Shown piece after piece: positions 49,055-61,674 of a DNA stretch of 64,000 nt (position 1 is its first letter; every line of letters begins with the position of its first letter). Origin of the DNA: Stropharia rugosoannulata (lineage: Eukaryota; Basidiomycota; Agaricomycetes; Agaricales; Strophariaceae); NCBI GenBank assembly GCA_028532985.1, contig JANCIK010000005.1:2796501-2860500 (forward strand). Reading direction: 5' to 3'. The notes under the pieces are model-generated. The model did no database searches. It was not told where the DNA came from and saw only the letters and a list, made by a program, of their open reading frames with translations. The position numbers and the translations under genes were made by a program.

Positions 49055-51743
49055 ATGTCATCGTCTTCGCCATTACTGCCACTGGAGTCCATTAGACCGG
49101 ATTATATTCCTAGCAAATACCACACTGCAATACGAAAACGACTGGACCGGCCGGAAAGGATCCACACGGAGCATGGCAGGGCTATTGTTCTGGGAGGTGA
49201 CATTTACTACTCTCCAAATAGCTCGCATGTTCCCCGTTTGCCGTGCAATGATGACAGACCCTTTTTTCGAAATGCTAATCAAGATGATGTTGATGAAATA
49301 CAGCGACCACTTTGGTGGGTCAAAGAAATGGCATATCTCCCCTTTATACCCCAAACCCCCAATTTTCACATCGTTCCATTTCACCAACTTTATTCAAATC
49401 CAATGACTGTAAAAACGTCCAAGAAGGCGCGTAGACAGCGAGCCAATCCTCATGACCTCATGAAATGGAAACTCACTGAACAAACCATGCAAGACGTATT
49501 CGAACGTCTCCGCTCTGCGTACGGCATTCCCGATATGGAATATGTGGTGTCAACATCTGTTGCATTCGCTGCTGATTACCAGTATTCAAGCCAATTCAAG
49601 GCTACTGAGAAGCGTTGTCGCAATTGGTTCGCTCTCTGGATGGGATTAGTCTCTTTCGGAATCGCAGTAGGGCAAACATGTGATAATGAAAACAGTGCTA
49701 CTCCAGTACCTGCGTGGATGCACGCTCTACTTCAATTTTATGACGCTCCCGTTGCTGCAGGCATTCGACAAGAGCTAGCCCTATTCTCCGAGAATTATCC
49801 CAGAGCAGGCGTCTTTTTGAAAATTATGGGCGAAACGTTCCAGCATCCAACTATAGATTTTTTTGTGCGATGGAATATACCCGTCTGGTATCCTTGGGGA
49901 GATAGGGAGGAGTACCACCTCCGTGGTAATCCGGCAGGCTGGGGCAGCTGGAAGCCTCCGGCACACTTATTGCAGACGGCGAAATCCTATCTTGTCAAGG
50001 CACCTTCATTATTACCAATAAACAACCTATCATTCTCCACTGATGAGCCCGCATGGAAGGTATTCATAGAGAAGAGAAAAAGCCGACAGTTAGGAGGTCA
50101 TGGAGCTAAACCAGTCAAACTGCCAAGGAAGGTCTTTGTCTGGGAAAGAGAGGATGGGGTATGGAAACGGATTGCGGTTAATAAACGTGATCATGAAGAC
50201 ACCCTGTGTGATTACGGCGCCGCGCAGAAGTATCACGACAAACTCACGAATGAATGGGATTGCTGTGAGGCTATGGGAATGAAGACTGTTGAAGAGTTAC
50301 AGGAGGAAGCTTGGAGTGATGAAGGTGATATGATGCCGAACATGTTCCCTACTTCTCCAGTCGCCTTAATCAGCAATAGTGGTATCGAAACTGTTTATGA
50401 CCAGGAGATATCTGCAACAGTTACATGCTCTCCAGAACCAGCATCGTCCAATCCATCATCCGAAATGAGCTTAGTATCTCGTACACAGCCGTACGATACG
50501 GGCCTTTCGGCTGGAACCTCGTATTCTTCTGTCATGGGAATATCGCAGGGCGCTCGTCCGCCCAGCGAGGAGTGCGAGCCCGAGACGTATTCGCCAGAAA
50601 ACATACTCTATCTTCTCTACGGATTTATATATCCTGCATCTTGGTCTAATCTGCGTCTACCCAACTATGCAGTGGAATCAGAAGCGAATATAGTCCGCAT
50701 TGTCTGTGGGACACCATCAATTGCTGATAGCTACTTCAAATCCGCCACGGGTCAGGCCGCCATCGATTTTGTTAAGTATCTTTTAGATTCATCCCCTCGA
50801 AACGAACTCTACGATTTGACTTGTTCAAACCAAAAGTCCATTAAGAGGTCATGGCGTCTGAACACAATTCAGAGGCTACCTGGAGATCTGTTTGTTTTCA
50901 AGCTTGGTACGCGTACAGTTGCACCCTGGTTATTGGCGGTGAAATGCTCCATATTGGCACTGCTGGTCGTGCGTTTAGACGAAGAATGGAATGAATACCG
51001 TCTAGCGTACGAACTACTGAACCGTGGAGTGCAATTTTTCACTTTGAAACTAGTGTCAAGGCACCCTGCAACCATGACTCACAACTTTGTGCCAATGTAT
51101 ATTCCTCGTGTCAGGTTATCTTCATATAATTTCTCAAATGACGACTACGAACTTTACAAACAAGAACGCGATAATCTAATCTGCACTCCCAGGATTGGTC
51201 GTGCCGCTCTGAAAGAGGGCGGAATCATCTGGCGATTATCAATTGAGTTAAACGTAAGCTTCAGCGCGGTCCTAGAGGGACCGACAGGCAGTGCGACTCT
51301 GCATAGGGACTGCCAAGCCTTCGATTCAGGTGATACACAATTACGGGTCGACGACCATCTGCATGAGTCCGAAAAAGACATAATCTGTGGTGTCTACAAG
51401 GTATATACAGGTAAGTACGACTTCAGCATTAACTTAGTCTGTGACGTAGGATTGATTTGTAACATTTGCACCATCGCGTTCAGGGCGTGGTGTCCAACAA
51501 GCAGTATTATCATGGTGGCCACAAGCCTCGTTGTGGGATGAAATTGTTGCATCTCTGACCTGGAATGATCTCCTGGAAAGCGTATATCAAACACGGTTGA
51601 AAGAGCTCGAGTCAGGTAGTGCAAAACCTCGCAATGCTTCCCAATGGCGAAAACTTCTAAGAGCTCATTGCCTCGCTCGACGGGCAATCAATAACTCAGC
51701 GAAGGCGGCTAGTGAAATTTTGGCGTTTGTTAGCAAATCATGA
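49055..51743 (+). CDS. Unknown large protein, 871 aa, probable multicopy agaric family
   Basis: Two exons, 49055-51410 and 51484-51743, phase 1 junction (GTAAGT..TTCAG), give 871 aa. The ATG at 49055 is the first in frame after the duplicated leader. Recognisable segments are a basic patch (KTSKKARRQRANPHDLMKW), a Trp-rich stretch (NIPVWYPWGDREEYHLRG, GWGSWKPPAHLL), KVFVWEREDGVWKRIAVNKR with NEWDCCEAMG, and a C-terminal helix-rich exon. The VFVWE..NEWDCC region resembles hypothetical proteins that I recall being repeated in agaric genomes; no biochemical role is known to me. There is no signal peptide. Confidence 0.75.
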
Positions 51744-53396
51744 AGGTCTTGGTCATATCCTGAGTAGGTTGTTTTTTGTGGGATTCAACCCCACCAAAAG
51801 GGCTTTCAATGTCAACAGAAAACAGTAATCCTATCTGCACGTCTTGCATCACCTTGTATGTAGGCTCCAGCCTACACATTTTCAGATTTTTTGACACATA
51901 TGAGTATATGCCTGCGAACCGGCGGTCGTTTGCTCAATGTAAATAGCCCTCTTAGTACTTGTACTTAGTCCGCGTCGATCTGCATTGTGACCTTCCATTC
52001 TTTCCATTCCATGTATGTAGTCATAATACTGTCACGGTTACGGGACCTGCGGGAAGCTGCGGCCACGCCTAACCCATTGCTGTTAGTACGTCAAAATGTA
52101 TTATCTTGTCAAACCAATGTCAAACCGAGTCATATTTTGATAATAATTGCCTGCGTCGCAGGTAGTCACTCCCGCAGCTGCTTGTCTAATTGAGGTTAGA
52201 GTTTTCTGCTGCGGCACTGCATACTATTGAATTTTGTATACACAGCATATCTTAGCTCCACAGCATATTAGTCAGATAATATAGATATAAATACAAGCAT
52301 GTATTGCAAGAATTAACATCTTCTCTCCCTTGTTTGATCATGCCTCAAGTCCCACAGCCTGTTTCCTCAAACCCAGAGCCAAACTCAGTGCCTGACTCAG
52401 TGGCTGAAACAGACCTCAGTTTGAATGACTTCATCAGTAAAAAGTGAGAACGTTGATTTCACGTTCTAACTCCGATACGACGTTGGTCATGTTTTTCCAA
52501 AGTATATGTCTTTATGGGGCTTTGTCCTGGAATATTCATGGATTTCTTGGCATATATTCGTCATACTATTATTATTGTAGTCTGTAAATACATGTAATAT
52601 GAATGTAATCTGGTTTTTATAGGACATGTCCTGATGTAAGATGATATACCATATGTCAGGATTTCAGCATTCTGATAATGTATATGTTATATTACTCATA
52701 AAAACACTACATTAGAATCATTACATTAGGGGTTGCCATGTAGAGTACTTAGTTTGTGAAAGAATAAGAACTTAAGACTATTAAGTCAGTTGCAATTTTG
52801 GTAGAATATTGGATAGTTATTGTGTTTCAAGAGGCTCTGAATACAAATTTTACAGACATGCATTCAGATATGCTACAAGAAACCTTATGAGCCTCAGAGA
52901 ATGTTCAGCAATCTGTGAGACTTAATGGTTACAACATGCAAAGAAAGAAGGAACTTTAACCCACTAATTCTGCCTGCCACCATGATTTACCACTGCTACT
53001 CCTTTGAAATCTTCAAGCTTCATGCTCTGCCTTTGATTGAAAGCCCAAAACTTGATTGCTGAAGTGGTCCTATGAAGGGAAGATCAACAGGCTATGACAT
53101 CCAGATCATCAGCAGACTGACAAAAATAAGAAAATCTGCCATTAAAAGTGTGAAGTTGATTAATATGAAAGGTATAACATCCCAGAATATCTCTTGACTC
53201 ACAATGAGATGTCCAAGAGCCATGTTTTGCAGAGGATATGATGGTGGATTGTGGTACTGATGAGAGTGGTTGAGGATGAGAGGTGATGTGGAAAATTTGG
53301 GACCAAAATAATGCGAGAAAGTACTTGAATTTCACCAGTAACTGATTAAACAAGCAGGTACATACGTGAATAGAGCAGATAGCAAAGGCATACCGT
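51744..53396. other. Intergenic region with an orphan first-exon-like frame
   Basis: At about 52340 an ATG opens a 35-codon Pro/Ser-rich frame that ends at a donor-like AAAAAGTGAGAA, but no continuing exon was found. Elsewhere nothing is supported. The region may hold a decayed transposon. Confidence 0.35.
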
Positions 53397-54130
53397 CCCC
53401 AGCACTCAGGAAGCGAGTACTGGGGTAATTCTGCGCGTCCTGGGACCAGGTGAACGGTCCCGGGGTGCGCTAAGCCCGCTTGGTACGCCCACCCCATTTC
53501 GTCCCCCCGCTCCCGCGGCGCCTTCGAACGGGGCGCGTTGCGGTCGCGGGGGCACCCCAGCACACGTATACTGCGTGCTGGGGTGATATTACACGCCCTG
53601 CGGCCGTTCGAACGGCCGCGGGGCGCGTCGTTGTTGCGCGCGGCCCCCCCACCGCCTCCTACCCCGCTCCCGCGGCGCGCGCGATTGACGCGTCTTACGG
53701 GAGTGGGGGCCGCCCAGCACGCGCATACTGCGTGCTGGGGGGTTGCTACGCGCCCTGCAGCCGGTCGCACGGCCGCGGGGCGCGTCGTTGTTGCGCGCAG
53801 CCCCCCCACCGCCTCCTACCCCGCTCCCGCGGCGCGCGCGATTGACGCGTCTTACGGGAGCGGGGGCACCCCAGCACGCGCATACTGCGTGCTGGGGGGT
53901 TGCTACGCGCCCTGCAGCTGGTCGCACGGCCGCGGGGCGTGTCGTTCTGGCGCGCGCGATTGACGCGTCATACGGGAGCGGGGGTACCCCAGCACGCGCA
54001 TACTGCGTGCTGGGGGGCTACTACGCGTCCTGTGGCCGCTGGAACGGTCGCGAGGCGCGTCGTTCTTGCGCGGCGGGCCATCCCCGGTCCTACCACGCTC
54101 CCGATTGGCGCGCAAAATGGGGTCACAGCA
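53397..54130. repeat. GC-rich satellite with dyads, about five units
   Basis: Units begin with CCCAGCAC at 53397 (weak), 53556, 53713, 53870 and 53988. The first full spacings are 157 bp, and the last unit is shortened by 39 bp. Each unit opens with a stem CCCAGCACGC-n7-GCGTGCTGGG. Unit 2 contains a perfect 20-bp palindrome at 53600-53619. GC content is far above the surroundings. Long open frames cross it on both strands, which is expected of GC-rich repeats lacking stops and is not evidence of genes. Confidence 0.88.
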
Positions 54131-54610
54131 CGCGGTCTACCCGTTCTGGAGTAATTTCAAGCACCCCGCTGTAGTGTAATGGCTTCATTCCTTCCTCTTT
54201 GTATTCAGTATCATGTCCTTCAATTATGGAGTGATCACTTTCTCAAGATGAGTTGAACAATTGTTGATTAAGGACGTACATTAAGATATTGGTCCAGTTC
54301 TACGCATTCACGCGTGGACATTTGCGCGAGACGACGTCTAGGCCCTTTTTTCTTCTTATTCCTCCAACAGTCGGTTGCGTATCGACTCGCGCTCCCTTCC
54401 TCGGTCATAATGAACATGTAGGCCAGTGTTGGGCCCTTACACCGCGGTCGTGCTCTTCCGTTCGCAACAACCTAGAATTGGTTTCCTCCCTCAAATACTC
54501 GCACTAGAAACTCTATCCCTTCTTGCGTTGCTTGTACTTTCATACATAACATAGGGACATGTGAGAAGTCTCCTGTACATCATCAAAACTATGCTACTAC
54601 AACATTTGTA
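54131..54610. other. Spacer between satellite and foldback element
   Basis: No supported gene was found. Confidence 0.4.
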
Positions 54611-54866
54611 CTACTGCTAGATTTTTGCGCACTACCATGTGTGTACACAGGTAGTGCGCAAAAGAGAACCACAAACCGGTTTGACGCGGGAAGTCGTGAA
54701 CTTTAGGGTGGCCTCATGATTGATCCCACGCTCTCTTGTGATCGAGCGTGGGATCAATCATGAGGTCACCCTAAAGTTCACGACTTCCCGCGTCAAACGG
54801 GATTGTAGTTCTCTTTTGCGCACTACCCATGTACACACATGGTAGTGCGCAAAAAATTTGCAGTAG
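54611..54866. mobile_element. Foldback (MITE-like) element, near-perfect palindrome
   Basis: The two halves are inverted copies over about 120 bp each. The left arm runs from CTACTGC (54611) through the segment GCGCACTACCATGTGTGTAC to GATCCCACGCTC; the right arm starts GAGCGTGGGATC and returns to GCAGTAG (54866). Only a short spacer (TCTTGTGATC) separates them. Each end also holds a smaller palindrome, AGTGCGCAAAA against TTTTGCGCACT. It has no coding capacity. A non-autonomous transposon that folds into one long hairpin is the simplest reading. Confidence 0.85.
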
Positions 54867-55944
54867 ACAAGGGTTTATGATAATATCTTCAAAATTTCCG
54901 ACTTTAGCTTAACGCAATGTTATCTTCTTGAAGGTAGCTTTCTTGCTTGCAGGTCGCGGCCCACCGTATCTCGCGGTCATGGTCGATGTTGGTTAAGCTT
55001 GAAGTTATCCTGCCCACACAAATGATTCAGTTCTGTGCCCCCTCTCGGCCGCGACCCCAAATTAAGGAGCAACCGATGCATGTCGTCAACCAGAAGATAG
55101 GTTAGGTGGACCACCCCATGGAAGGCATAGGTTGTCTCGGTGGTTGAATGTCCTATGCCATACAGCAGACCACAGCAAACCGGTACCATCACCTCCCTGA
55201 CCGTGGACCAACCCATCATAAACAAGGGTTAGTCTTTTTCTTCCCGTCCCTTCTGATGTTCACAATGTTATCAGACGCTCGCCTCGGCCCGCAATCAGCA
55301 CAGTCGCAACTGGATAACGGGACTTATACGGAGCCTACCATCCTTGCACGTCGCTTCGCACTCACGACTCGCTCTTGTAGGCAATCGCGGTTCCTCCTAA
55401 ACCAACCCCCATATTCTATGTTCAACGTCTCCGCTGACCAAGTAAAGACATGGGGCTGGATCTCTGCTCAGACCGCGGCGCGCTGTCCTTTGATTCAACC
55501 TCACTATATTGCTTCTTGAAATATATGTTGTCTCTGCATGTATCACATAATAGGAATTTGTCCTTCAGTAACCTGTTCGTGAGCGATAAATACAATGATG
55601 TCGGTACCTACGCTTCACTGTAGAATAGAATGTAAAGTACGGGTTGCTTGGTGCGCGCATTGAGTCTGTCAAAGCCCAAGTAGCACTCGGGACCACGGCC
55701 CGTGCGGAAGTCCTGCCGACACCCTGCCGCTGCCGACGTTTTGCTTAGTCAAACCCCCCCTTTTGACCCCCGCTGACACATCATTATTTCACGTGACTTA
55801 CGTTTGTTTTTATTTACTGGTAACTCAGCTCTTGCTTCAACTTCTTGGGAACTGGGCTCGTTTTTCTGGTACAAAAAATCGCATATCTCCATTATTCTTT
55901 AATCAGTCGACTCTGCCTGGCCCGTTACTCCCTCTTTCGTAATA
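54867..55944. other. Intergenic region
   Basis: Only short frames (for example 54977-55225 minus and 55148-55519 plus), which overlap each other in antisense and have no motif. The last few hundred bases are the upstream region of the gene at 55945. Confidence 0.4.
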
Positions 55945-58900
55945 ATGGGAACTGATAACAGTATGTACAAGTTGTCTGCCTTTTATTTTGCTGTCCGTTA
56001 ATTATCTTGCATGATATGGTTTACTAGTGGATCTCGTCAGCGAAAAACCGTCATCTTCATCGAAGGCAGCCCAATGCGACGATACTACGCAGTTAAAGCG
56101 CGTGTTACTGTCTTCCGCTTTCCAGAAATTGCCTTGGGATACGAATATTATGGAAGTTTTACAATCCCTGGACCATACCCACAAGCACGGGGTTAGCATA
56201 CGGTACCTCTGTCAAAACAAACATAACTCACCAAAGATCTACTGCAGGAAATAATCACAAACATCCTTTTGTATGAAAAGGAGTATCTTCTTAATGGAGG
56301 CGCCTCGAAAGAGTCCTTGGAAATGCAATCCCTGCTTGGGATCCAGTTCAGCCTTGAAGGTTCTCGGTACCGTCTTTCTTCCACTGAGCCTCCAGAATGG
56401 AGCGACATTCAGGCTTTAAAGGTATGCACCCTAGTCTGCAATTACAAACTCGCGGAAGTTCTCTCGGTTGTAAACGAGTCGCTCTCCTTCTCCTCGACGC
56501 TGCATTCAGCATCTCCGGGGCTCGGTCAACTCTCACTCTCGAACGATGGCAGGGACATTATGAACCGTCTGGCTGATTGGCCAATGCTCATTAATAAATT
56601 CACCCAAAACTTTTCGAGCAGTTCTAGTACCCTCGCTTCATCTGACAACTCCAACGCACAAATGCTGCCAGCATCGCTCCAGCTCTTACAAGGTCTCTCC
56701 CGCGTCAAAACCGCAAAAACCAAAGCAAAAATTCAACACAACTTTCTGATTGCCGCTGCTCATGTAGCGTTCATTAAAGAATATGGTATCAATACACGTC
56801 GAGGCATTTCATCTGACGTGACTTATAATGTGCCCGATTTTCCTGATATGAATTCCTCGTGAGTATGGTTCGACTCCTTTGTATACCAACTAAGCGTATC
56901 TATGTAGTGAATTTCTGAAGAATCTTAAGGGAAAACTTACTGAGAAAGAGTTTCAATATGTTAACACGTTGAAGTCGCTCGACAATGGACTGAGGTTTGT
57001 CTTGCACCTTGCTCTTCTTGTGTCCCCTCTGTGCCTCTGCATTCCTGTTGGTGTCCACAAAAGAGTGTTTCGTCGGAAGAGCTTGATGCAATTGTCAAGC
57101 ATTCTGGGGTCAAACAAGCCAGAGATCTTGCGTCGAATAGAAATCGTAATCTGGAAAGCACTCTTTAACATCGTAGAGGATCCCATTAACGCTGAATCCA
57201 TCCTAAACGCTGCCGGGGACTTCATTTCCGCGATTGATACGACCGCGGCGGATGACGAGCAATGTAGTTCATGGTTTAACGTCTTCAAGGAGCATTTAGC
57301 AATGCCTACAATACCTGCTGTCCTTCAAAACCACGCTGAGCCAGCGCCCCACAACATAATCTCCGCGATTGATAGGACTGCAGTGAATGACGAGCAATGC
57401 AGTGCGTGGTGTAACATCTTCGAAGAACGTTCACCAATGCCTACAATACCTGCTGCCCTTCAAAACCACGCCGAGCCAGCGCCCCAGATCACTCTGCCTC
57501 CCGAAACCATGCCTGACAGTCCAGATATATCCGTTTTCGCTTCAAATGGTCAACGTTCGAGGAATTATCTTGTGGTTCAGCGTCCCTTTGAAGATGATGA
57601 AGAGCAACTGTGTTGGGGTGACAGCGACAATGGGGGGGTTGATCTCTATAACGGGGAAATGTCGCCCCGAGCTTCAACGTCTGTGGGAGGGATTACCTTT
57701 GATGACAGCGCCATCAGCTTTGAACATCACGGAGATATTATAAATCAAGAACCAACTGAAACAGACGGTGCAGACCGTTTCGCAAAGGATTCTACTGGCA
57801 AAGGAGAACAAACGCAGCCTGTCATCGGCGATGTTAGCGGAGCAGGCGCGACCTTGGCGCAAACCATAAACATGGACGCAGAATGTGACGGCAGAGACGG
57901 AGAGTTTGAGGCGGTTGAAGGTGATCAAGGGAAAGGCAGTATGCTAATCAAGAATTTGGCGGAAACCGTGACTATCGACGCTGAAGGCAAATGCGGAGAC
58001 GGTGAGAGCCAGGGCATGGGTATGGACGATATCCGAAGTACTGCCAGAAATTCTGAAGACACGATACCCGAGGGGCCCCAGGAAGCATTGGACGAGGCAG
58101 ATCGACATGAGGACGACCTACGCAATCATTCAGGGAATAACGTGAGTGCTGATCCAGAAAGGGAAGTTGAAGAAGACAAAGCGCAGGGCATGGATGGCAG
58201 GGAAAGTCTTGTGCAAGATGATGAAGACATGCCCAGCTCCAGTGAATTGAGCGAAACAGAAAGCGATGACTCAGGGGGCTCAATGAGCATTGATGCAGAA
58301 GGGGAAGTTAAACAAGACCAAGCGGAGAGCGTGGATTGCAGGGACAGCCTCGTTGGAGACGATGAAGACACGTCCAGCTCCAGTGAATTGAGCGAAACAG
58401 AAAGCGATGACTCAGGGGGCTCAATGAGCATTGATGCAGAAGGGGAAGTTAAACAAGACCAAGCGGAGAGCGTGGATTGCAGGGACAGCCTCGTTGGAGA
58501 CGATGAAGACACGTCCAGCTCCAGTGAATTGAGCGAAACAGAAAGCGATGACTCAGCGGGCTCAATGAGCATTGATGCAGAAGGGGAAGTTAAACAAGAC
58601 CAAGCGGAGAGCGTGGATTGCAGGGACAGCCTCGTTGGAGACGATGAAGACACGTCCAGCTCCAGCGAAGAGAGCGAAACAAAAAGCCAGAACTCGGGAG
58701 GCCCAACGAGCATTAACGCAGAAGGGAACGGCGATGAAGACAAAGCGGAGGGCATAGATTATAGGGACAGCCTTGTTGGAGATGATGAAAGTACGTCCAG
58801 CACAAAGCGTGAGCGATGTGAGGACAGAATGGACAATTGCATACCCAAAATAGAAACACTTGATATGCAATCAGCGACCGACGTTCGTCGGTCAGTTCGC

Positions 58901-61311
58901 ATAAGGGACAATTGCCAGTTGTCCAAATCGCAGACTTCATCAAGTGGACCCACGACAAAACAGGGTGGAACCCAAGAGCGGCCTGCCGCTAATATTCTTC
59001 ACTCGTCGCAACAGCCCTTGTCACTCACGTCAACACTATTAGCAATCAAGGTATGCTCCTTGCAGTGCTGTTTAACTTTTGATAACTGACTGAACAAGGA
59101 CGAGAGTACCACTCTTGACGACAAAAAGCACTGTGAAGTTTTCAAAACCCAGGACCCAATAAAGGTTCATGATATCATTGGACGTGAACACATATTTCAC
59201 ATCCGTCAGAACGTAAGATCCAACTTATCAACGATATGGCACTGACATTATTGATATCTTAGCTTCGGGCTGATGTTGGGTTACTGTCCAACTTCTATGA
59301 CGATGCTAAGCGCATTTATGTGCTATCACATGGCAAACAGCGCATTCCTATACATGTTCGCTGTCTCAATCTGCCCGACAACAATTCATCTATCTTCCGC
59401 GGACTTACTAAGTCCCAATTTGATCATATTGAGCCTCCAAACTTGCAAGCCCTGTTTCGCTCTCATCATTTCGTTATTACCAATGAAAACACTCCTTTGT
59501 CCTTCGATGAACAAGGCTTGAAGACCTTGGAAAAAACACTGACCTCCCTGATAAGCGTCCAAGGTAAGAGTATACTCTCTTTCCACCGACAATAGTCAAC
59601 GTTAATATTTGATAGACCAATCTATCGATGTCGAATATCAGACACAGAACAAAATTGGTTCTTTGAAACAGCTAGTCTCTGTAAGCTCGCGGGATTCAGG
59701 GCCTATCATCAATGCCCCGGACCTTCCGATGAGTCTCTGTGGAGTTAGCAATGCTACATACTTCACCGACCTTGAGGCCTGGTTTGAGACTCAAGACCGA
59801 CCCTTCTGCAAGAACAATCCATACCCTACATCCAACATGCATTGGGGTACAGCATCGACAACCGGGGCGAAAAATTGGCTGCGCATTGCGAGTGAAGGCA
59901 GAGCGATGAAACTGTCCGTTAGAAGTGGAGCCTTATGGCTGGTGGTAGGACGCCCTCCATGTGATGATTATGAGAATAATCAAGCCCGACCTGACCCTGG
60001 TTTCTTTTCCGCTCTGCATCTTTTTACGGGAAGCTTTTCTCCAGAGGAAGCGACTTGCAGTACTTGGGACTATGAAACAATATATGTGGGTTCAGGGACA
60101 GCCGTGTAAGTACAACATCTTCTTGTTATTCCTAATCTGATAAGTGAAATAGCATATTGAGGCCTAATACACCGTACATGGTGTACACAATCGACAATGC
60201 GATATGTCACGGTCGAAATTTTTATACAACGAGCGCTGTGTGTGATACGTTTTATGGCCTTGTACATAGCCTCATTGGAGGGGAGGGTGTCACTGATTCA
60301 TCCCGTCCTGCTGCTCGCACCCTCTTGTTGCGCATGATACATTATTTTCACCTTTGTTTTGTTGTTCGAGGCCAACATCACTCAAGTACGTTGACTCAGT
60401 TTAGGAAATTGCAGTTTTTGACATATTTTAGCTTCAGCACATCTCCCTAACCTAGACGTCATGGAAGGCATCATTGACTTTCTGACTTTGTGTCACATAG
60501 GGATTTTATACAATGTCCTGGACAGAAGGACATATACGAAGTATCATGACCAAAATGCGATTTCCAAAGAAGAGCGAGACAGTATTGTCTTTGCGAGAGG
60601 ATTGTCTTTAGAACTCATTCAATGGCTCAGTAGCAGGTACATATTGACGTTAAGCAATACAGCAGAGGACGAAGAAATTCAAGACAATGACGGTACAACC
60701 GTCCAATACATCCATTCACGCTATCTGATACACCAAAGTCTATGCATCTTCGCGTATACTGCCCGACGGCTACAAGAACTGAAAATGAGCAAGAAATCCA
60801 TTGATGATAGTATCAGTGTGACAAATGATGTGGAGGATGATTATGTGATCACATTGCCTGCCGTTGAGCGCCAACTAACATGGGCCATGGCCACCGTACT
60901 ATGGTTGGATGGCGATTGGAGTGAAGAGTTGGAAGAGATGAAAACTGCCTTGAAAGCTAAATCGAAAGGCAAGGCGAAGCCGCTGAAGTATGTGGACATG
61001 CAGTTCCCAGCTGCCGAGAGGTTCAAGCCCATTGAGCGGCATGCGGATGACCTTGTCGCCAAAACAACGCGATGTGAGAAGCCACTTCTTTTATGCATGA
61101 AGATCTATACTAATTAATGAAATTACTAGCTTCCCGAGAAATATACAGCAACGGCGTAACGTTCGCTGATGAGCGCTACTTCATTGGTGATGAATACAAT
61201 GGGCCTACTGCAGACAGTGCCACGTCCAAATCTACGACTTTGAAAAGGAGCTTAGTAGACGATGTTGATCTCCAAGATAATGGTGTAAAGCTGAAGCGCC
61301 GGCGCGTTTAG
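55945..61311 (+). CDS. JmjC-like protein with acidic 47-residue repeats, 1,631 aa
   Basis: Ten exons: 55945-55960, 56028-56191, 56248-56858, 56908-59050, 59099-59212, 59263-59563, 59616-60105, 60153-60385, 60432-61073, 61130-61311. All phases agree. The first exon is 16 nt. The N-terminal third is helical, followed by FLKNLKGKLTEKEFQYVNTL and a hydrophobic stretch. Residues about 675-900 are acidic tandem repeats. The C-terminal third matches a JmjC-like family expanded in agarics: MHWGTASTTGAKNWLRIASE (about 1190), ILRPNTPYMVYTIDNAICHG (about 1280), then RTLLLRMIHYFHLCFVVRG. The usual H-x-D..H iron ligands appear replaced, so oxygenase activity is doubtful. It ends with a basic KLKRRRV, possibly a nuclear signal. 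Confidence 0.8.
58139..58800 (+). repeat. In-frame 141-bp tandem repeat, about 4.7 units
   Basis: Units start near 58139, 58280, 58421, 58562 and 58703, exactly 141 bp (47 codons) apart. Units 2 to 4 are almost identical; the first and last have diverged. Each codes an acidic/serine-rich block (SLVGDDEDTSSSSELSE with ESDDSGGSMSIDAEGEV). Several sites look like casein kinase 2 substrates (S followed by D/E). High identity implies recent unequal exchange, so copy number may vary. Confidence 0.92.
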
Positions 61312-61674
61312 CATGTATATAGGAGTAGTTTCTCAGTATGCTATTTACACGTACAATCGTCTACTCCTTTGTGAAGTGTGTGATGTAATTGCTTCGTAAA
61401 ATAATTAGTTTGTACACCAAGTCCTTGAGGCACCCGACTGGTCTCTTTACATGTACCCCGTGACATGGTGGGTGACAGGTTTCTGTGAGTGACAGCATTT
61501 AAATTTGGTTAATACATTATTAATAATTTGAAATACGATTCAGGCATAACCGTGGTCTATCACGTGACATGACAGTAACGCTCTCCGCTTTTCGCGTCTT
61601 GATCGGTACTAGGCAATTTCTTCTCTTTCAACATTACTAGTACTTGCCAGTAACTTAGTAGACCAGTGGGATAA
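61312..61674. other. Intergenic region
   Basis: AT-rich, no supported gene. It should contain the 3' end of the JmjC-like gene and the promoter of the Spt5-like gene. Confidence 0.4.

Noticed and set aside
53397..54130. CRISPR array
   Set aside because: Repeats are long (157 bp) and contiguous, without short repeats separated by unique spacers, and the genome is eukaryotic.
53480..54174. Several 110-140 codon frames on both strands across the GC satellite
   Set aside because: Tandem GC-rich repeats have few stops in any frame. The peptides just repeat with the DNA unit, and no start or splice context is convincing.
54977..55225. 82-codon minus-strand frame near the foldback element
   Set aside because: It overlaps an equally long plus-strand frame and has no motif or splice support.
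58126..58755. 209-codon minus-strand frame with regular repeats
   Set aside because: It is the antisense shadow of the 141-bp coding repeat, which is in frame within the spliced JmjC-like gene on the plus strand.
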